Part shown: one piece after another, positions 49,350 through 58,552 of the stretch
Numbering within the stretch: the stretch's first letter is position 1
How the letters are laid out: every line of letters begins with the position of its first letter
From: UBA4744 sp963707435
Lineage (GTDB): Bacteria; Actinomycetota; Acidimicrobiia; Spongiisociales; UBA4744
DNA length: 64,000 bases
NCBI GenBank assembly: GCA_963707435.1
Contig: CAVPPF010000005.1
Span: 248,001 to 312,000, forward strand
Direction of reading: 5' to 3'
Made by a program: the position numbers and the translations under genes
Notes under the pieces: generated by a model
Databases searched by the model: none
What the model was told of the DNA's origin: nothing
What the model saw: only the letters and a program-made list of their open reading frames with translations

Positions 49350-49444
49350 GGAGCCATTATGAGCCGGCGGAGACCGGTACGCTTTCCGCCCGGGCGCCTG
49401 GCTTACTACGATGCCGCCGCCGGAACCTCCGAAAGGACATCATC

Positions 49445-50335
49445 GTGAAATGGCGCGGACGCCGTCAGAGTTCCAACGTCGACGACCGGCGACGATCAAC
49501 GGGTGGGAGTTCCATGTCCCGGATACCGACCAGCGGCAAGATCGGGATCCCCGCCATCCTGGCGATCCTGGCCGCCGTGTTCCTCGGCGGGAACCTGGGG
49601 AATGGAAGCGGCCTCGACGACATCCTCGGGCAGCTGAACGGAGTCCAGCAGCAGGCGCCCGCGCAGAACGATCCTGCGCTCGAGGATGCCCCAGACCCCG
49701 ACGCCGACCTGGCCGCGTTCATGGGCGTGGTGTTGGGGTCGACCGAAGACCTGTGGGCCACCATCTTCGGCAACGCCGGCCGGCAGTACCGGCCTGCCCC
49801 GCTGGTGCTGTTCTCCGGAGCTACAGAATCGGCGTGCGGGGGCGCCACCTCGCGCGTTGGGCCGCACTACTGCCCGCTCGACCAGACGATCTACATCGAC
49901 CTCGACTTCTTCCGGGACCTGTCGTCTCGCTTCGACGCCCCTGGTGACTTCGCCCAGGCCTACGTCCTGGCGCACGAGGTCGGCCACCACGTCCAGAACG
50001 TGCTGGGGATAAGCGATCAGGTTCGCAGTTTGCAGCAAGCCAACCCCGCCGATGCCAACGAACTGTCGGTCCGCCTCGAGTTGCAGGCCGACTGTTTTGC
50101 CGGCGTGTGGGCGTATCAGGAGTTCACTCAGGATTTCCTCGAGCAGGGCGATTTCGAGGAGGCCCTAGGAGCCGCCTCGGCCGTCGGAGACGACCGCATC
50201 CAGGAGATGTCGACCGGCATGATCAACCCGGAGACCTGGACCCACGGATCCTCCGACCAGCGGGTCGACTGGTTCCGGACCGGATTCGAGTCCGGCGACC
50301 CCAACGCCTGCGACACCTTTGGCAACGATTTCTGA
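49445..50335 (+). CDS. neutral zinc metallopeptidase (YpfJ family)
   Basis: The 296-residue protein has a basic N-terminus, one membrane helix (about 33-50), a linker rich in Gln/Asp/Pro and a peptidase domain with the zinc motif HEVGHH (about 178-183), a downstream Glu in LELQADCFAG and a conserved C-terminal FRTGFESGDPNACDTF. It matches the putative neutral zinc metallopeptidase family. Its target is unknown; the domain should be extracytoplasmic. GTG 49445 follows AAGGA by seven bases. Confidence 0.9.
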   Translation: MKWRGRRQSSNVDDRRRSTGGSSMSRIPTSGKIGIPAILAILAAVFLGGNLGNGSGLDDILGQLNGVQQQAPAQNDPALEDAPDPDADLAAFMGVVLGSTEDLWATIFGNAGRQYRPAPLVLFSGATESACGGATSRVGPHYCPLDQTIYIDLDFFRDLSSRFDAPGDFAQAYVLAHEVGHHVQNVLGISDQVRSLQQANPADANELSVRLELQADCFAGVWAYQEFTQDFLEQGDFEEALGAASAVGDDRIQEMSTGMINPETWTHGSSDQRVDWFRTGFESGDPNACDTFGNDF

Positions 50336-50410
50336 CATGACCGGCAGCCGGGACTTCGATAGCCCGGCAACTACGGTTGAATTCGCCGTGAGCAATTCGG
50401 AGAACACCCG

Positions 50411-51853
50411 TTGAAGAAGCTGATCCTCATCCTGGCGATCGCCCTGGTGGCCGGCGCCTGTTCGCTGTTCGTCACCGAAGACGAAATCCCGGAGCCACCG
50501 AACACCACCGAGATCTCCACCACCACAACCACCGTGGCGCCCACCAGCACCGTGGTGAGCGGGCTACCGGTCGAACTGACCGATTGCAGCGACCCGCCGG
50601 AAGGCTTCAACGTCCTGTGCGACGCCTACCGGCTGCTGGAGGAGCACTACGTGGACCCGCTCGACGATGCCGCGCTGGCCGCCGGCGCCGCCCGCGGTAT
50701 CGAAGAGTATGAGCCGGAAACGTCAGGGACGGCGGCACCGGATGGTGTGTCCTGCGCCTTGCCGAACGCTGCGTTCGGGGACACCTGTGAGGTGTATGCC
50801 CGGGTCCAGGCGGAGTCTCCCGCCCCGGCCATCGGCCTGGTCGAAGCAGCCGTCCGCGGCATGATCCGGTACGGTCTCGAAGACCCGCACACCGTGTACC
50901 TGTCGCCCGAGGCGCTGGTCAACGTCACCGAAGACATGTCGGGTGAGGTTTCGGGGATCGGCGCACTGGTGCGCGGCGAGGACCAGACCTCACAAGACGC
51001 CGAGAACTGCTCGATCCTGTCCGACACCTGCATCCTCACCATCGTCGACACCCTGGCCGACAGTCCCGCCAAAGCCGCCGGGGTCCGCGCCGGCGACGGC
51101 ATCGTGATGGTGGACGGACAGGATGTCGACGGCCTCACCGTCGACGAGGTGGTTGCCCTCGTGCGCGGCCCGGAGGGCACCGACGTGGCGCTCGGGCTGC
51201 TGCGGGACGGTCAGATCATCGACGTGGTGATCACCCGGGCAGCCGTGGTGGTACCCGTGGTGGCCTCGGAGATGATTGAACCCGGCATCGGCTACGTGGC
51301 CCTCAGCCAGTTCACCAACAACAGCGCCGAACAGGTGCACGAAGCCCTGGTGGGCCTCATCGCCGACGGAGCCGACCGCCTCATCTTCGACCTCCGCAAC
51401 GACCCGGGCGGGTCGCTGACCGCCTCGGTCCGGATCGCCAGCGAGTTCCTGGCGGACGGCCTGGTGCTCCGCACGGAGTCACCTTCCGACACGCGTGAGT
51501 ACGCCGTTGAGCCGGGCGGCGCCGCCACCGATCCGGCTATCGAGATCGTGGTGCTGGTCAATCGGGGAAGCGCCTCGGCTTCCGAGCTGGTCTCGGCGGT
51601 GCTGCAGGAGCGGGGCCGGGCCACCATTATCGGCGAACCGACCTTCGGCAAGAACACCGTGCAGCAGCGGTTCGACGTCTCCAACGGTGGAGCCCTGAAC
51701 ATCTCTATCGCCCGGTGGGTTACTCCCGAGGGGCGGGATTCGGGAACGGTGGGGGTCCAGCCGGACATCGAACCGGAGATTCCCGAGGACGCAACCACCG
51801 ACGTCGTCCTTGAGTTCGCCGTTGAGTACCTCAATGGTGGGACCGCCGCCTAG
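50411..51853 (+). CDS. S41-family C-terminal processing protease, lipoprotein
   Basis: The 480-residue protein starts at TTG 50411 (GGAGAA upstream). It has a lipobox (VAGAC), a Thr-rich spacer, an N-terminal domain (about 55-180), a PDZ domain (about 195-280: AKAAGVRAGDGIVMVDG) and a tail-specific protease domain with FDLRNDPGGSL, nucleophile Ser in GSASASELV and Lys in GEPTFGKNTVQ. The Ser/Lys dyad is complete. It would process extracytoplasmic proteins at their C-termini. The 50-base gap to the sigma gene shows no clear terminator. Confidence 0.92.
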   Translation: MKKLILILAIALVAGACSLFVTEDEIPEPPNTTEISTTTTTVAPTSTVVSGLPVELTDCSDPPEGFNVLCDAYRLLEEHYVDPLDDAALAAGAARGIEEYEPETSGTAAPDGVSCALPNAAFGDTCEVYARVQAESPAPAIGLVEAAVRGMIRYGLEDPHTVYLSPEALVNVTEDMSGEVSGIGALVRGEDQTSQDAENCSILSDTCILTIVDTLADSPAKAAGVRAGDGIVMVDGQDVDGLTVDEVVALVRGPEGTDVALGLLRDGQIIDVVITRAAVVVPVVASEMIEPGIGYVALSQFTNNSAEQVHEALVGLIADGADRLIFDLRNDPGGSLTASVRIASEFLADGLVLRTESPSDTREYAVEPGGAATDPAIEIVVLVNRGSASASELVSAVLQERGRATIIGEPTFGKNTVQQRFDVSNGGALNISIARWVTPEGRDSGTVGVQPDIEPEIPEDATTDVVLEFAVEYLNGGTAA

Positions 51854-51889
51854 CGGGAACCATATCCGGCGGCCGAACGTCCGAGCGGG

Positions 51890-52438
51890 GTGATTCCCGA
51901 TATCGAGCGGCGCCGGACCTTCACCGCGATCGTCGATGAGGTCTATCAGCCGCTGCAGCGGTACCTGCGCCGGCGCGCCTCCATCGACGACGCCGACGAG
52001 CTGCTCGACGACGTTCTCCTGACCGTGTGGCGCCGGCTGCCGGACGTTCCCGAAGGGGCCGCGCTTCCCTGGTGCTACGGGGTGGCCAGGCGAACCCTCG
52101 CCAACCACCGTCGCGCCGGGCGCCGGTACCTCAATCTGGTCGCCCGGCTGGCCGCCCAGCCCCACCAACCCCCGCTCGACGAAACCGGGGTGGGTGATTA
52201 CCCGGAGCTGGCCGCCGCCTTGAGCCGGCTCCCCGAGGCCGACCGCGAGGTGTTGCGCTTGTGGGCGTGGGAGCAGCTGGAACCCCGCGAGATGGCGGTG
52301 GTGCTCAATTCCACCCCCAACGCAGTGAGCCTGCGCCTCTCCCGGGCGAAGAAGAAACTGGCGCACCATCTTGGACGACAGGATCCGGTCGATGCCGGAC
52401 ACAAGGGGAGCAGAGACACCGGAGAGCACCGATCATGA
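51890..52438 (+). CDS. ECF-type RNA polymerase sigma factor
   Basis: The 182-residue sigma factor has region 2 (about 10-85: YQPLQRYLRRRAS, DDVLLTVWRRLPDV, WCYGVARRTLANHRR) and region 4 (about 108-160: LSRLPEADREVLRLWAWEQL, STPNAVSLRLSRAKKKL). It directs transcription of an unknown regulon, probably in response to envelope signals through the membrane protein encoded next (ATGA overlap). GTG 51890 is used. Confidence 0.92.
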   Translation: MIPDIERRRTFTAIVDEVYQPLQRYLRRRASIDDADELLDDVLLTVWRRLPDVPEGAALPWCYGVARRTLANHRRAGRRYLNLVARLAAQPHQPPLDETGVGDYPELAAALSRLPEADREVLRLWAWEQLEPREMAVVLNSTPNAVSLRLSRAKKKLAHHLGRQDPVDAGHKGSRDTGEHRS

Positions 52439-53028
52439 ACGACGATTTGCGCACCAACCTGAGCCGACTGGACCCGATGCACTCCGGCGTCCCCACCGAA
52501 TCCCCGACGACCCAGTCGTCCCGAAACAGATTGGAGCGTGTGATGTCCACCAACCTTCGTGAACAGCAGTCCCGGGAGCGGCCCCGCCGCCGGCCCTGGA
52601 TCATCGCGGCTGCGTCGGTCGCCGCCGCCTCGCTGGCCATCGTCGGTGTCCTGTCCCTGACCGGGAACCCCGGCCCCTCCGGACCCCCGCTGACCTTGTC
52701 CCTCGGCGAGAGCGACGCCATGTTGTCGTGCCTGCCCTTCGAGGTCGGCATCCTCGCCGGCATGCCGATGGCGTTCGAGGGGACGGCGACGGCCGTCGAC
52801 GGCGACCGGGCCACCTTGACCGTCGACCGCTGGTACACGGGCGGTGACGCCGCAGAGGTCACCCTCATCGGCCCGCCCGGTCTGGAAGCCCTCATCGGCG
52901 GCATCACCTTCGAAACCGGCCGCCAGTACCTGATCACCGCCGAGAGCGGCAACGTCAACTACTGCGGCTACAGCGGAGTGGCCACCGCCGATATGCGGGC
53001 CGCCTTTGCGGAGGCCTTCGGCAGTTGA
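52435..53028 (+). CDS. membrane protein paired with the ECF sigma factor (possible anti-sigma)
   Basis: The 197-residue protein has a cytoplasmic N-terminus (1-54), one helix (about 56-77) and an extracytoplasmic domain (about 80-197) with two or three cysteines (CLPFEVG, YCGY) and beta-strand-like sequence. Position and topology fit an anti-sigma factor, but the zinc-binding HxxxCxxC motif of typical anti-sigma domains is absent, so the role is inferred. It overlaps the sigma gene stop by four bases. Confidence 0.75.
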   Translation: MNDDLRTNLSRLDPMHSGVPTESPTTQSSRNRLERVMSTNLREQQSRERPRRRPWIIAAASVAAASLAIVGVLSLTGNPGPSGPPLTLSLGESDAMLSCLPFEVGILAGMPMAFEGTATAVDGDRATLTVDRWYTGGDAAEVTLIGPPGLEALIGGITFETGRQYLITAESGNVNYCGYSGVATADMRAAFAEAFGS

Positions 53029-53117
53029 AGCCTGGAGCGCGACGCCGGGCTGTTCGCAGGAGCGGCCGGCCCGGCGTCGCACACAACTAGCCTCAGGCTT
53101 GCAGCCGAGGAGATGCC

Positions 53118-54257
53118 ATGGACTTCGCACCTTTGCCCGAACACGAAGCCTTTCGCAGGGTCGTCCGGGAGTTCGCCGAAGCGGAGTTGGCGCCTCACGC
53201 CGCCGAGTGGGACCGGAACCATACCTTCCCGCTCGAAGCCGTCCGGAAGATGGGAGACCTGGGCCTGTTCGGCCTGCCGTTCCCGACCGAGTTCGGAGGA
53301 TCCGGCGCCGACTTCATGACATTGTGCATCGCCATCGAGGAACTCGCCCGGGTCGACCAATCCGCGGCGATCACGCTGGAGGCCGGGGTCGGTCTCGGCG
53401 CCAACCCGATCTACCAGTTCGGCACCGACGAGCAGCGGCAGGAGTGGCTGCCCGACCTGGCCGCCGGACGCACCCTGGCAGGGTTCGGGCTCACCGAGGC
53501 CGAGGCAGGCTCCGATGCCGGAGCAACCCGCACCCGGGCGGAGCTGGACGGGGACTCGTGGGTCATCAACGGCTCCAAGGCCTTCATCACCAACTCCGGC
53601 ACGCCGATCACGTCGCTGGTCATCGTCACGGCCCGCACCGGACCCGACGAGATCAGCGCCATCATCGTCCCGGCGAGCACGGAAGGCTTCACGGTCGAAC
53701 CGGCCTACCGGAAGATGGGATGGCACGCTTCGGACACCCACGGCCTGGTGTTCGAGGACTGCCGGGTCCCGGCCGGGAATCTGCTGGGTGAGCGCGGGCA
53801 GGGGTTCCGCCAGTTCCTGTCCATCCTCGACGACGGCCGGGTCGCGCTCGCCGCCCTGGCCGTCGGGGTGGCCCAGGCCTGCCTCGACCACAGCGTTGCG
53901 TATGCCGGCGAACGGGCGACCTTCGGGCGCCCCATCGGCAGCAACCAGGCGATCGCCTTCAAGTGCGCCGACATGGAAGTGGCCGTCAACGCCGCCCGCC
54001 TCCTCACCTACCGGGCAGCCTGGCTCAAGGATCGGGATCTGCCGTTCAAACAGGCAGCCGCCATCGCCAAGGTCTACGCCACCGAAGCCGCCGTCACCGC
54101 CACCCGCGAAGCCGTCCAGATCTTCGGCGGCGCCGGCTTCCTCGACGAAACCCCGGTAGCCCGCCACTACCGCGACGCCAAAGTCCTGGAGATCGGCGAA
54201 GGCACCTCCGAAATCCAGCGCCTCGTCATCAGCCGCGGCCTGGGATTGCCGATCTAG
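53118..54257 (+). CDS. acyl-CoA dehydrogenase
   Basis: The 379-residue flavoenzyme has FGLTEAEAGSDAGATRT, NGSKAFITNSG, YAGERATFGRPI and the catalytic base region EIGEGTSEIQRLVISR near the C-terminus. It oxidises acyl-CoA to enoyl-CoA; the chain-length or branched-chain preference cannot be read safely. A GGAG site precedes ATG 53118. It is single and followed by a GC-rich hairpin near 54283-54305. Confidence 0.92.
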   Translation: MDFAPLPEHEAFRRVVREFAEAELAPHAAEWDRNHTFPLEAVRKMGDLGLFGLPFPTEFGGSGADFMTLCIAIEELARVDQSAAITLEAGVGLGANPIYQFGTDEQRQEWLPDLAAGRTLAGFGLTEAEAGSDAGATRTRAELDGDSWVINGSKAFITNSGTPITSLVIVTARTGPDEISAIIVPASTEGFTVEPAYRKMGWHASDTHGLVFEDCRVPAGNLLGERGQGFRQFLSILDDGRVALAALAVGVAQACLDHSVAYAGERATFGRPIGSNQAIAFKCADMEVAVNAARLLTYRAAWLKDRDLPFKQAAAIAKVYATEAAVTATREAVQIFGGAGFLDETPVARHYRDAKVLEIGEGTSEIQRLVISRGLGLPI

Positions 54258-54275
54258 GTTCTTGCGTCCCTCGCG

Positions 54276-54312
54276 TTCCTGCCTCTTCCGCCGGCGGGAG
54301 GGGGGAAGAAGC
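54276..54312. terminator. GC-rich palindromic hairpin between convergent genes
   Basis: The sequence around CCTCTTCCGCCGGCGGGAGG forms a short stem with the perfect palindrome CCGCCGGCGG at its centre. It lies between an ending plus-strand gene and an ending minus-strand gene, and may terminate both. Confidence 0.45.
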
Positions 54313-54314
54313 GC

Positions 54315-54884
54315 CTAGTCCGGTGGATCTAGCCAGTCGCGGGCTTTTTCGAGGAGGAACTCGCTCACCTGGTGGCAGCGGTCCATTACCTCGCAGGGGA
54401 CCTGGCCGCCCATGAATGCTTCCGCCAGGGGCACCTGCACGCCGGCCACGATCGACAGGCTGCGGCGGGGGGCGTCCGTCACCGAGGCGAACGAATCGAT
54501 CGCGGACACCTCCAGCGGCAGTTCGGCGCCACCTACGCCGGCCAGTTCGGTTGCCAGGACCAGCAGGTCGGGCGGATGTTTGAGGGGCGGCAACGCCCAG
54601 TTGAAATAGATCGGCAGCAGGAACGGCTCGGCCAGGTCGGCGACCTCCCCGTCCCGCTCGACGATCTCGTCCTCGAAGGACAACAGCACCCGGGGGTCGA
54701 TCTCGAGGGTGAGGTGCAGGTCGAGCGGACCGCCGCAGGCCTCCTCCGGGTGCAGTTCGACCTCCCACGTTTGGCCCAGCGAATAGGTCTCGACGAAGTG
54801 GCGCTCGGCGTGGATGTGAAACCCGTGCTCCACGGCGTGAGCTTTGAGGTCGGTGACGAAACCGGGGATGTCGACGGCGGGCAA
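54315..54884 (-). CDS. conserved-looking protein of unknown function
   Basis: The 189-residue protein, from TTG 54884 with AGGAAGG six bases upstream, is acidic and soluble. It contains HAERHFVETYSLGQTWEVEL, DLHLTLEIDPRVLLSFEDE, and a C-terminal helix EVMDRCHQVSEFLLEKARDW. I do not recognise the family. It is divergent from the aminotransferase gene. The frame extends further upstream, but that part lies antisense to the aminotransferase gene and has no start with a ribosome-binding site. Confidence 0.7.
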   Translation of the reverse strand: MPAVDIPGFVTDLKAHAVEHGFHIHAERHFVETYSLGQTWEVELHPEEACGGPLDLHLTLEIDPRVLLSFEDEIVERDGEVADLAEPFLLPIYFNWALPPLKHPPDLLVLATELAGVGGAELPLEVSAIDSFASVTDAPRRSLSIVAGVQVPLAEAFMGGQVPCEVMDRCHQVSEFLLEKARDWLDPPD

Positions 54885-54948
54885 GGGTGGCCTTCCTGGG
54901 AGGATCTCTCCGCCAGGCTGCCACAACGAAGCGGGTAGTACAACGGGG

Positions 54949-54974
54949 CGATTCGAATCGTGCCCATCTACTAT
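54949..54974 (+). promoter_or_regulatory. palindrome and leaderless -10 before the aminotransferase gene
   Basis: CGATTCGAATCG (54949-54960) is a perfect 12-base palindrome in the divergent gap. TACTAT (54969-54974) ends six bases before ATG 54981, consistent with leaderless transcription. Confidence 0.45.
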
Positions 54975-54980
54975 TGCCGC

Positions 54981-56678
54981 ATGGAGGACCGCCCGGAGCT
55001 CATCGAGACCATCCGCAACGCGGTGATCGGGGACGATGACGTCGTGGCCGGCCCGTTCGGACCGCGCCGGGTCACCTATGCCGACTACACGGCCTCGGGC
55101 CGGTCGCTCGCCTTCATCGAGGATTTCATTCGCGAGTCGGTGCTGCCCCTGTATGCAAACACCCATACCGAAAGCTCCGGAACGGGCTTGCAGACCAGCC
55201 GGTTCCGCGAAGAAGCGCGCAGCATCATCCGGGAAGCGGTCGGTGCCACCGACGACCACGCCGTCATCTTCTGCGGGTCGGGGACCACCGGAGCTATCGA
55301 CCGGCTCATCGGCGTGCTGGGACTGCGGATCCCGGCCAACCTCGACGATGACTACAACCTGACCGGGTTCATACCGGCCGACGAACGACCCGTCGTGTTC
55401 ATCGGACCCTACGAGCACCACTCCAACGAGCTGCCCTGGCGGGAATCGATCGCCGACGTCATCGTGATCGCCGAAGACGACGACGGCCACGTCGATCTCG
55501 CCGACCTCGAGCGCGAGCTCGAGTACCACGCCGACCGTCCCCTCAAGATCGGAAGCTTCTCAGCGGCGTCCAACGTCACCGGCATCATCACCGACGTCCG
55601 CAGCGTGTCCGTCTTGCTCCACAAGCACGGGGCTCTCTCGTTCTGGGATTTCGCCGCCGCCGCCCCGTACGTCGGCATCGACATGAGCCCGACCGACGAC
55701 CAGACCGATGGGGAGCTGGCCTACAAGGACGCCATCTTCCTGTCACCCCACAAACTGATCGGCGGCCCCGGCACACCCGGCCTGCTGATAGCCCGCAAGG
55801 AACTGTTCCACAATCGAGTCCCGGCCGTGCCCGGAGGAGGGACGGTCGCCTACGTCAACCCGACCGAGCACAAGTATCTGGATGACATCGAAACACGCGA
55901 GGAGGGCGGCACTCCGGCCATCATCGAGTCCATCCGGGCCGGACTGGTCTTCCAGCTCAAGCAGGCCGTGGGGGCCGAAACCATCCGTGCGCGCGAGGAG
56001 AGCTTCATCAGGCGGGCCATCGCCTCGTGGTGTGCCAACCCCAACCTCGACGTTCTCGGAAACCACGAGGCGGAACGCCTCTCGATCGTGTCGTTCGTCG
56101 TCAAGTTCGGTGAGCGGCACCTCCACCACAATTATGTCGTTGCCCTGCTGAACGACCTCTTCGGAATCCAGTCCCGGGGCGGCTGCTCGTGCGCCGGACC
56201 GTATGGCCACCGCCTGCTCGGCATCGACCTGGACACGTCCCACGAGTTCGCTCGAGAGGTGGCCCGTGGTTGCGAGGGCATCAAGCCCGGCTGGGTGCGC
56301 GTCAACTTCAACTATTTCATCTCCGAGGCCGTTTTCGACTACATCCTGGCGGCCGTCCACCTGATCGCCGATGAGGGCTGGAAGCTCCTCCCGCTGTACC
56401 GCTTCGACCCGGCCGCCGGTCGATGGCGCCACAGGGACAAACCGGTCGGGGCCCCGATGAGCCTCCACACCATCTCGTACGACGACGGACGGGTGAGCTA
56501 TCCGCCACACCGCGAGCACGCACCGGAGACGGCACTGGCCGGCTACCTGGAGGATGCCAGGAGGATTCTGGCGGGAGCCGTCCCCATGGTCGATCCAGAC
56601 CAGATCGATCCGGCGGTCACCGACGACTTCGAGCACTTGCGCTGGTTCCCGCTTCCCGGCGATATCCCGGTCGGTTGA
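54981..56678 (+). CDS. class V aminotransferase-fold PLP enzyme
   Basis: The 565-residue protein has a PLP-binding fold of the cysteine desulfurase/selenocysteine lyase type: NTHTESSGTGLQT, FCGSGTTGAIDRL, YEHHSNELPWRE and the lysine in FLSPHKLIGGPGTPG. A Cys-rich motif GGCSCAGPYGHRL follows near 395-407. About 120 residues after the core (from 445) form an extra C-terminal region. Cysteine desulfurase activity is possible but not shown. ATG 54981 is preferred over GTG 54960 because of the -10 element six bases upstream. Confidence 0.88.
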   Translation: MEDRPELIETIRNAVIGDDDVVAGPFGPRRVTYADYTASGRSLAFIEDFIRESVLPLYANTHTESSGTGLQTSRFREEARSIIREAVGATDDHAVIFCGSGTTGAIDRLIGVLGLRIPANLDDDYNLTGFIPADERPVVFIGPYEHHSNELPWRESIADVIVIAEDDDGHVDLADLERELEYHADRPLKIGSFSAASNVTGIITDVRSVSVLLHKHGALSFWDFAAAAPYVGIDMSPTDDQTDGELAYKDAIFLSPHKLIGGPGTPGLLIARKELFHNRVPAVPGGGTVAYVNPTEHKYLDDIETREEGGTPAIIESIRAGLVFQLKQAVGAETIRAREESFIRRAIASWCANPNLDVLGNHEAERLSIVSFVVKFGERHLHHNYVVALLNDLFGIQSRGGCSCAGPYGHRLLGIDLDTSHEFAREVARGCEGIKPGWVRVNFNYFISEAVFDYILAAVHLIADEGWKLLPLYRFDPAAGRWRHRDKPVGAPMSLHTISYDDGRVSYPPHREHAPETALAGYLEDARRILAGAVPMVDPDQIDPAVTDDFEHLRWFPLPGDIPVG

Positions 56679-56680
56679 CG

Positions 56681-58504
56681 GTGCCACCCACCGTTGTCGC
56701 TGCTGCATCAACGACCGGGCTTTCGTCCGATCCCGCCGTGCTCTTCGTCGGCATCGTCGTGCTGGCCGTCGGGCTCAACTGGCTGGCGGTCCGCACCGGT
56801 GTCCCTTCGATCCTGCTGTATCTCCTGACCGGGTTCCTGGCCGGTCCCGTATTCGGCGTCCTCAACCCGGACGAGTTGCTCGGCGATCTCCTCCTCCCTT
56901 TGGTTTCCCTGGCGGTCGGAGTGATCCTGTTCGAGGGCGGACTCAGCTTGAGGTTGCGCGAGATCAAGGGGCATGCCCGGGTCATCTGGCTCCTGGTCAC
57001 GGTCGGCGTGCTGGTGACCTGGGCGATCGGGTACGTGGCGGCGCTCCTCTTCACCGACCTCTCGCCGGGTCTGGCGCTCCTACTCGGTGCCATCCTGGTC
57101 GTATCCGGACCCACAGTGATCGGACCGCTGCTCTCCCACGTGCGTCCCGACCGGCCGGTCGGCCCCATCCTCAAATGGGAGAGCATCCTGGTCGACCCGA
57201 TCGGGGTGCTGCTGGCCGTGGTCACCTTCGACATCCTGCTGATCGGCGCAGGCACCTCGGCCGCTTCGGTAGCAGGTCAGGTCGGACTGTTCCTCCTGGT
57301 CGGCATAGCGGTAGGCCTCGTACTCGGCTTCGGCCTGATCGTGGCCCTCCGCCGCCACTGGATCCCCGAACAGCTGCGCTCCCTGGTCGGGTTGGGCACG
57401 GCGCTCGTCGGATTCGTCGTCGCCAACAGCCTGGTCACCGAGGCCGGTCTGCTGGCCACCCCGACGATCGGGATGGTCCTGGCCAACTACCGGCGGGTGC
57501 GAACCGAACAGATACTCCACTTCTCGGAGACGATCCGGGTGGTGCTGATCGGGGTGCTCTTCATCATCCTCAGTGCCCGCATCAGTGTCGACCAGTTGGA
57601 ACTGATCGGGGCCGGCGCCGTCGGGATCCTGGTGGCGCTGATCGTCCTGGCCCGTCCGCTTGCCGCGTTCGTCTCGACCCTCGGAACGACCCTGTCATGG
57701 CGGCACCGGGTCCTCATCGGTACGGTCGCCCCGCGCGGAATCGTGGCCGCGTCGATTGCCTCGGTCTTCGCACTCGAGTTGGAAGCCGAAGGAATAGCCG
57801 GTGCGGCGCAACTCACACCCCTGGTCTTCGCCGTGATCGTCGGCACCGTGGTCATCTACGGGCTGGGCATGCAGCCAATTGCGCGAGCGCTCGGGCTGGC
57901 CAAGCAGCGCCAGGGCGTGCTGATCATCGGCGCCGGGCGGCTCGAGCGAGCCATCGGAGCAGCACTGACCGAACAGAACCTCCCGGTGATGATCGCCACC
58001 ACCAACCGGCGGGACGAGTACCGGGCCCGGATGCAAGGACTGGAGACCCACTACGGCAACGTGCTGATCGAGGACATCGACCTGGAACTCGACCTGTCCG
58101 GTCTGGGCCGCGTCCTGGCGCTGACCCCGAACGACGACGTCAACACGTTGGCCGTTACCCGGTTCAGCGGGATCTTCGGACGGGCCCAGACCTATCAACT
58201 GGTCTCCGGGCGGGTACCGGCCGGCATCGACAGCAGCGCCGTGACACCGTTGGCCGGCCGGCTTCTCTTCGACGGCGAGGCCAGCTACGAACGGCTGTCG
58301 AAGATGCTTCGCGAGGACGCGACAATTCGCGGCACAACCATCACCGCCGAATTCACCGTCGCCGACTTCCGCGAGAGCAATCCCGGCGCCGTCCCGCTCT
58401 TTGTCTTGAAAACCAACCAGCGCCTGGTGGTACTCACCGCCGGGGATGGCGACCCCTACCGCACGATTGGAGAGGGCGACACGATCCTGGCTTTGATGCA
58501 ATAG
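56681..58504 (+). CDS. CPA1-type cation/proton antiporter with TrkA-N domain
   Basis: This 607-residue protein has about 12 membrane helices (20-400), a conserved acidic site in WESILVDPIGVLL and a cytoplasmic C-terminal half with a TrkA-N-like nucleotide-binding domain (GVLIIGAGRLERAI, near 418-431) and a further regulatory region to the end. It exchanges Na+ or K+ for H+ and could be gated by NAD(H) or nucleotides through the TrkA-N domain. GTG 56681 follows the aminotransferase stop by two bases, so they are probably co-transcribed. Confidence 0.9.
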   Translation: MPPTVVAAASTTGLSSDPAVLFVGIVVLAVGLNWLAVRTGVPSILLYLLTGFLAGPVFGVLNPDELLGDLLLPLVSLAVGVILFEGGLSLRLREIKGHARVIWLLVTVGVLVTWAIGYVAALLFTDLSPGLALLLGAILVVSGPTVIGPLLSHVRPDRPVGPILKWESILVDPIGVLLAVVTFDILLIGAGTSAASVAGQVGLFLLVGIAVGLVLGFGLIVALRRHWIPEQLRSLVGLGTALVGFVVANSLVTEAGLLATPTIGMVLANYRRVRTEQILHFSETIRVVLIGVLFIILSARISVDQLELIGAGAVGILVALIVLARPLAAFVSTLGTTLSWRHRVLIGTVAPRGIVAASIASVFALELEAEGIAGAAQLTPLVFAVIVGTVVIYGLGMQPIARALGLAKQRQGVLIIGAGRLERAIGAALTEQNLPVMIATTNRRDEYRARMQGLETHYGNVLIEDIDLELDLSGLGRVLALTPNDDVNTLAVTRFSGIFGRAQTYQLVSGRVPAGIDSSAVTPLAGRLLFDGEASYERLSKMLREDATIRGTTITAEFTVADFRESNPGAVPLFVLKTNQRLVVLTAGDGDPYRTIGEGDTILALMQ

Positions 58505-58552
58505 GCCACCGCCGGGACACCGCCCGACACGCTCCGGTACGCTCTAGGAACG

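Noticed and set aside
54885..55529. Long N-terminal extension of the minus-strand gene at 54315
   Set aside because: It is antisense to the aminotransferase gene. A TTG with a strong ribosome-binding site at 54884 gives a compact protein.
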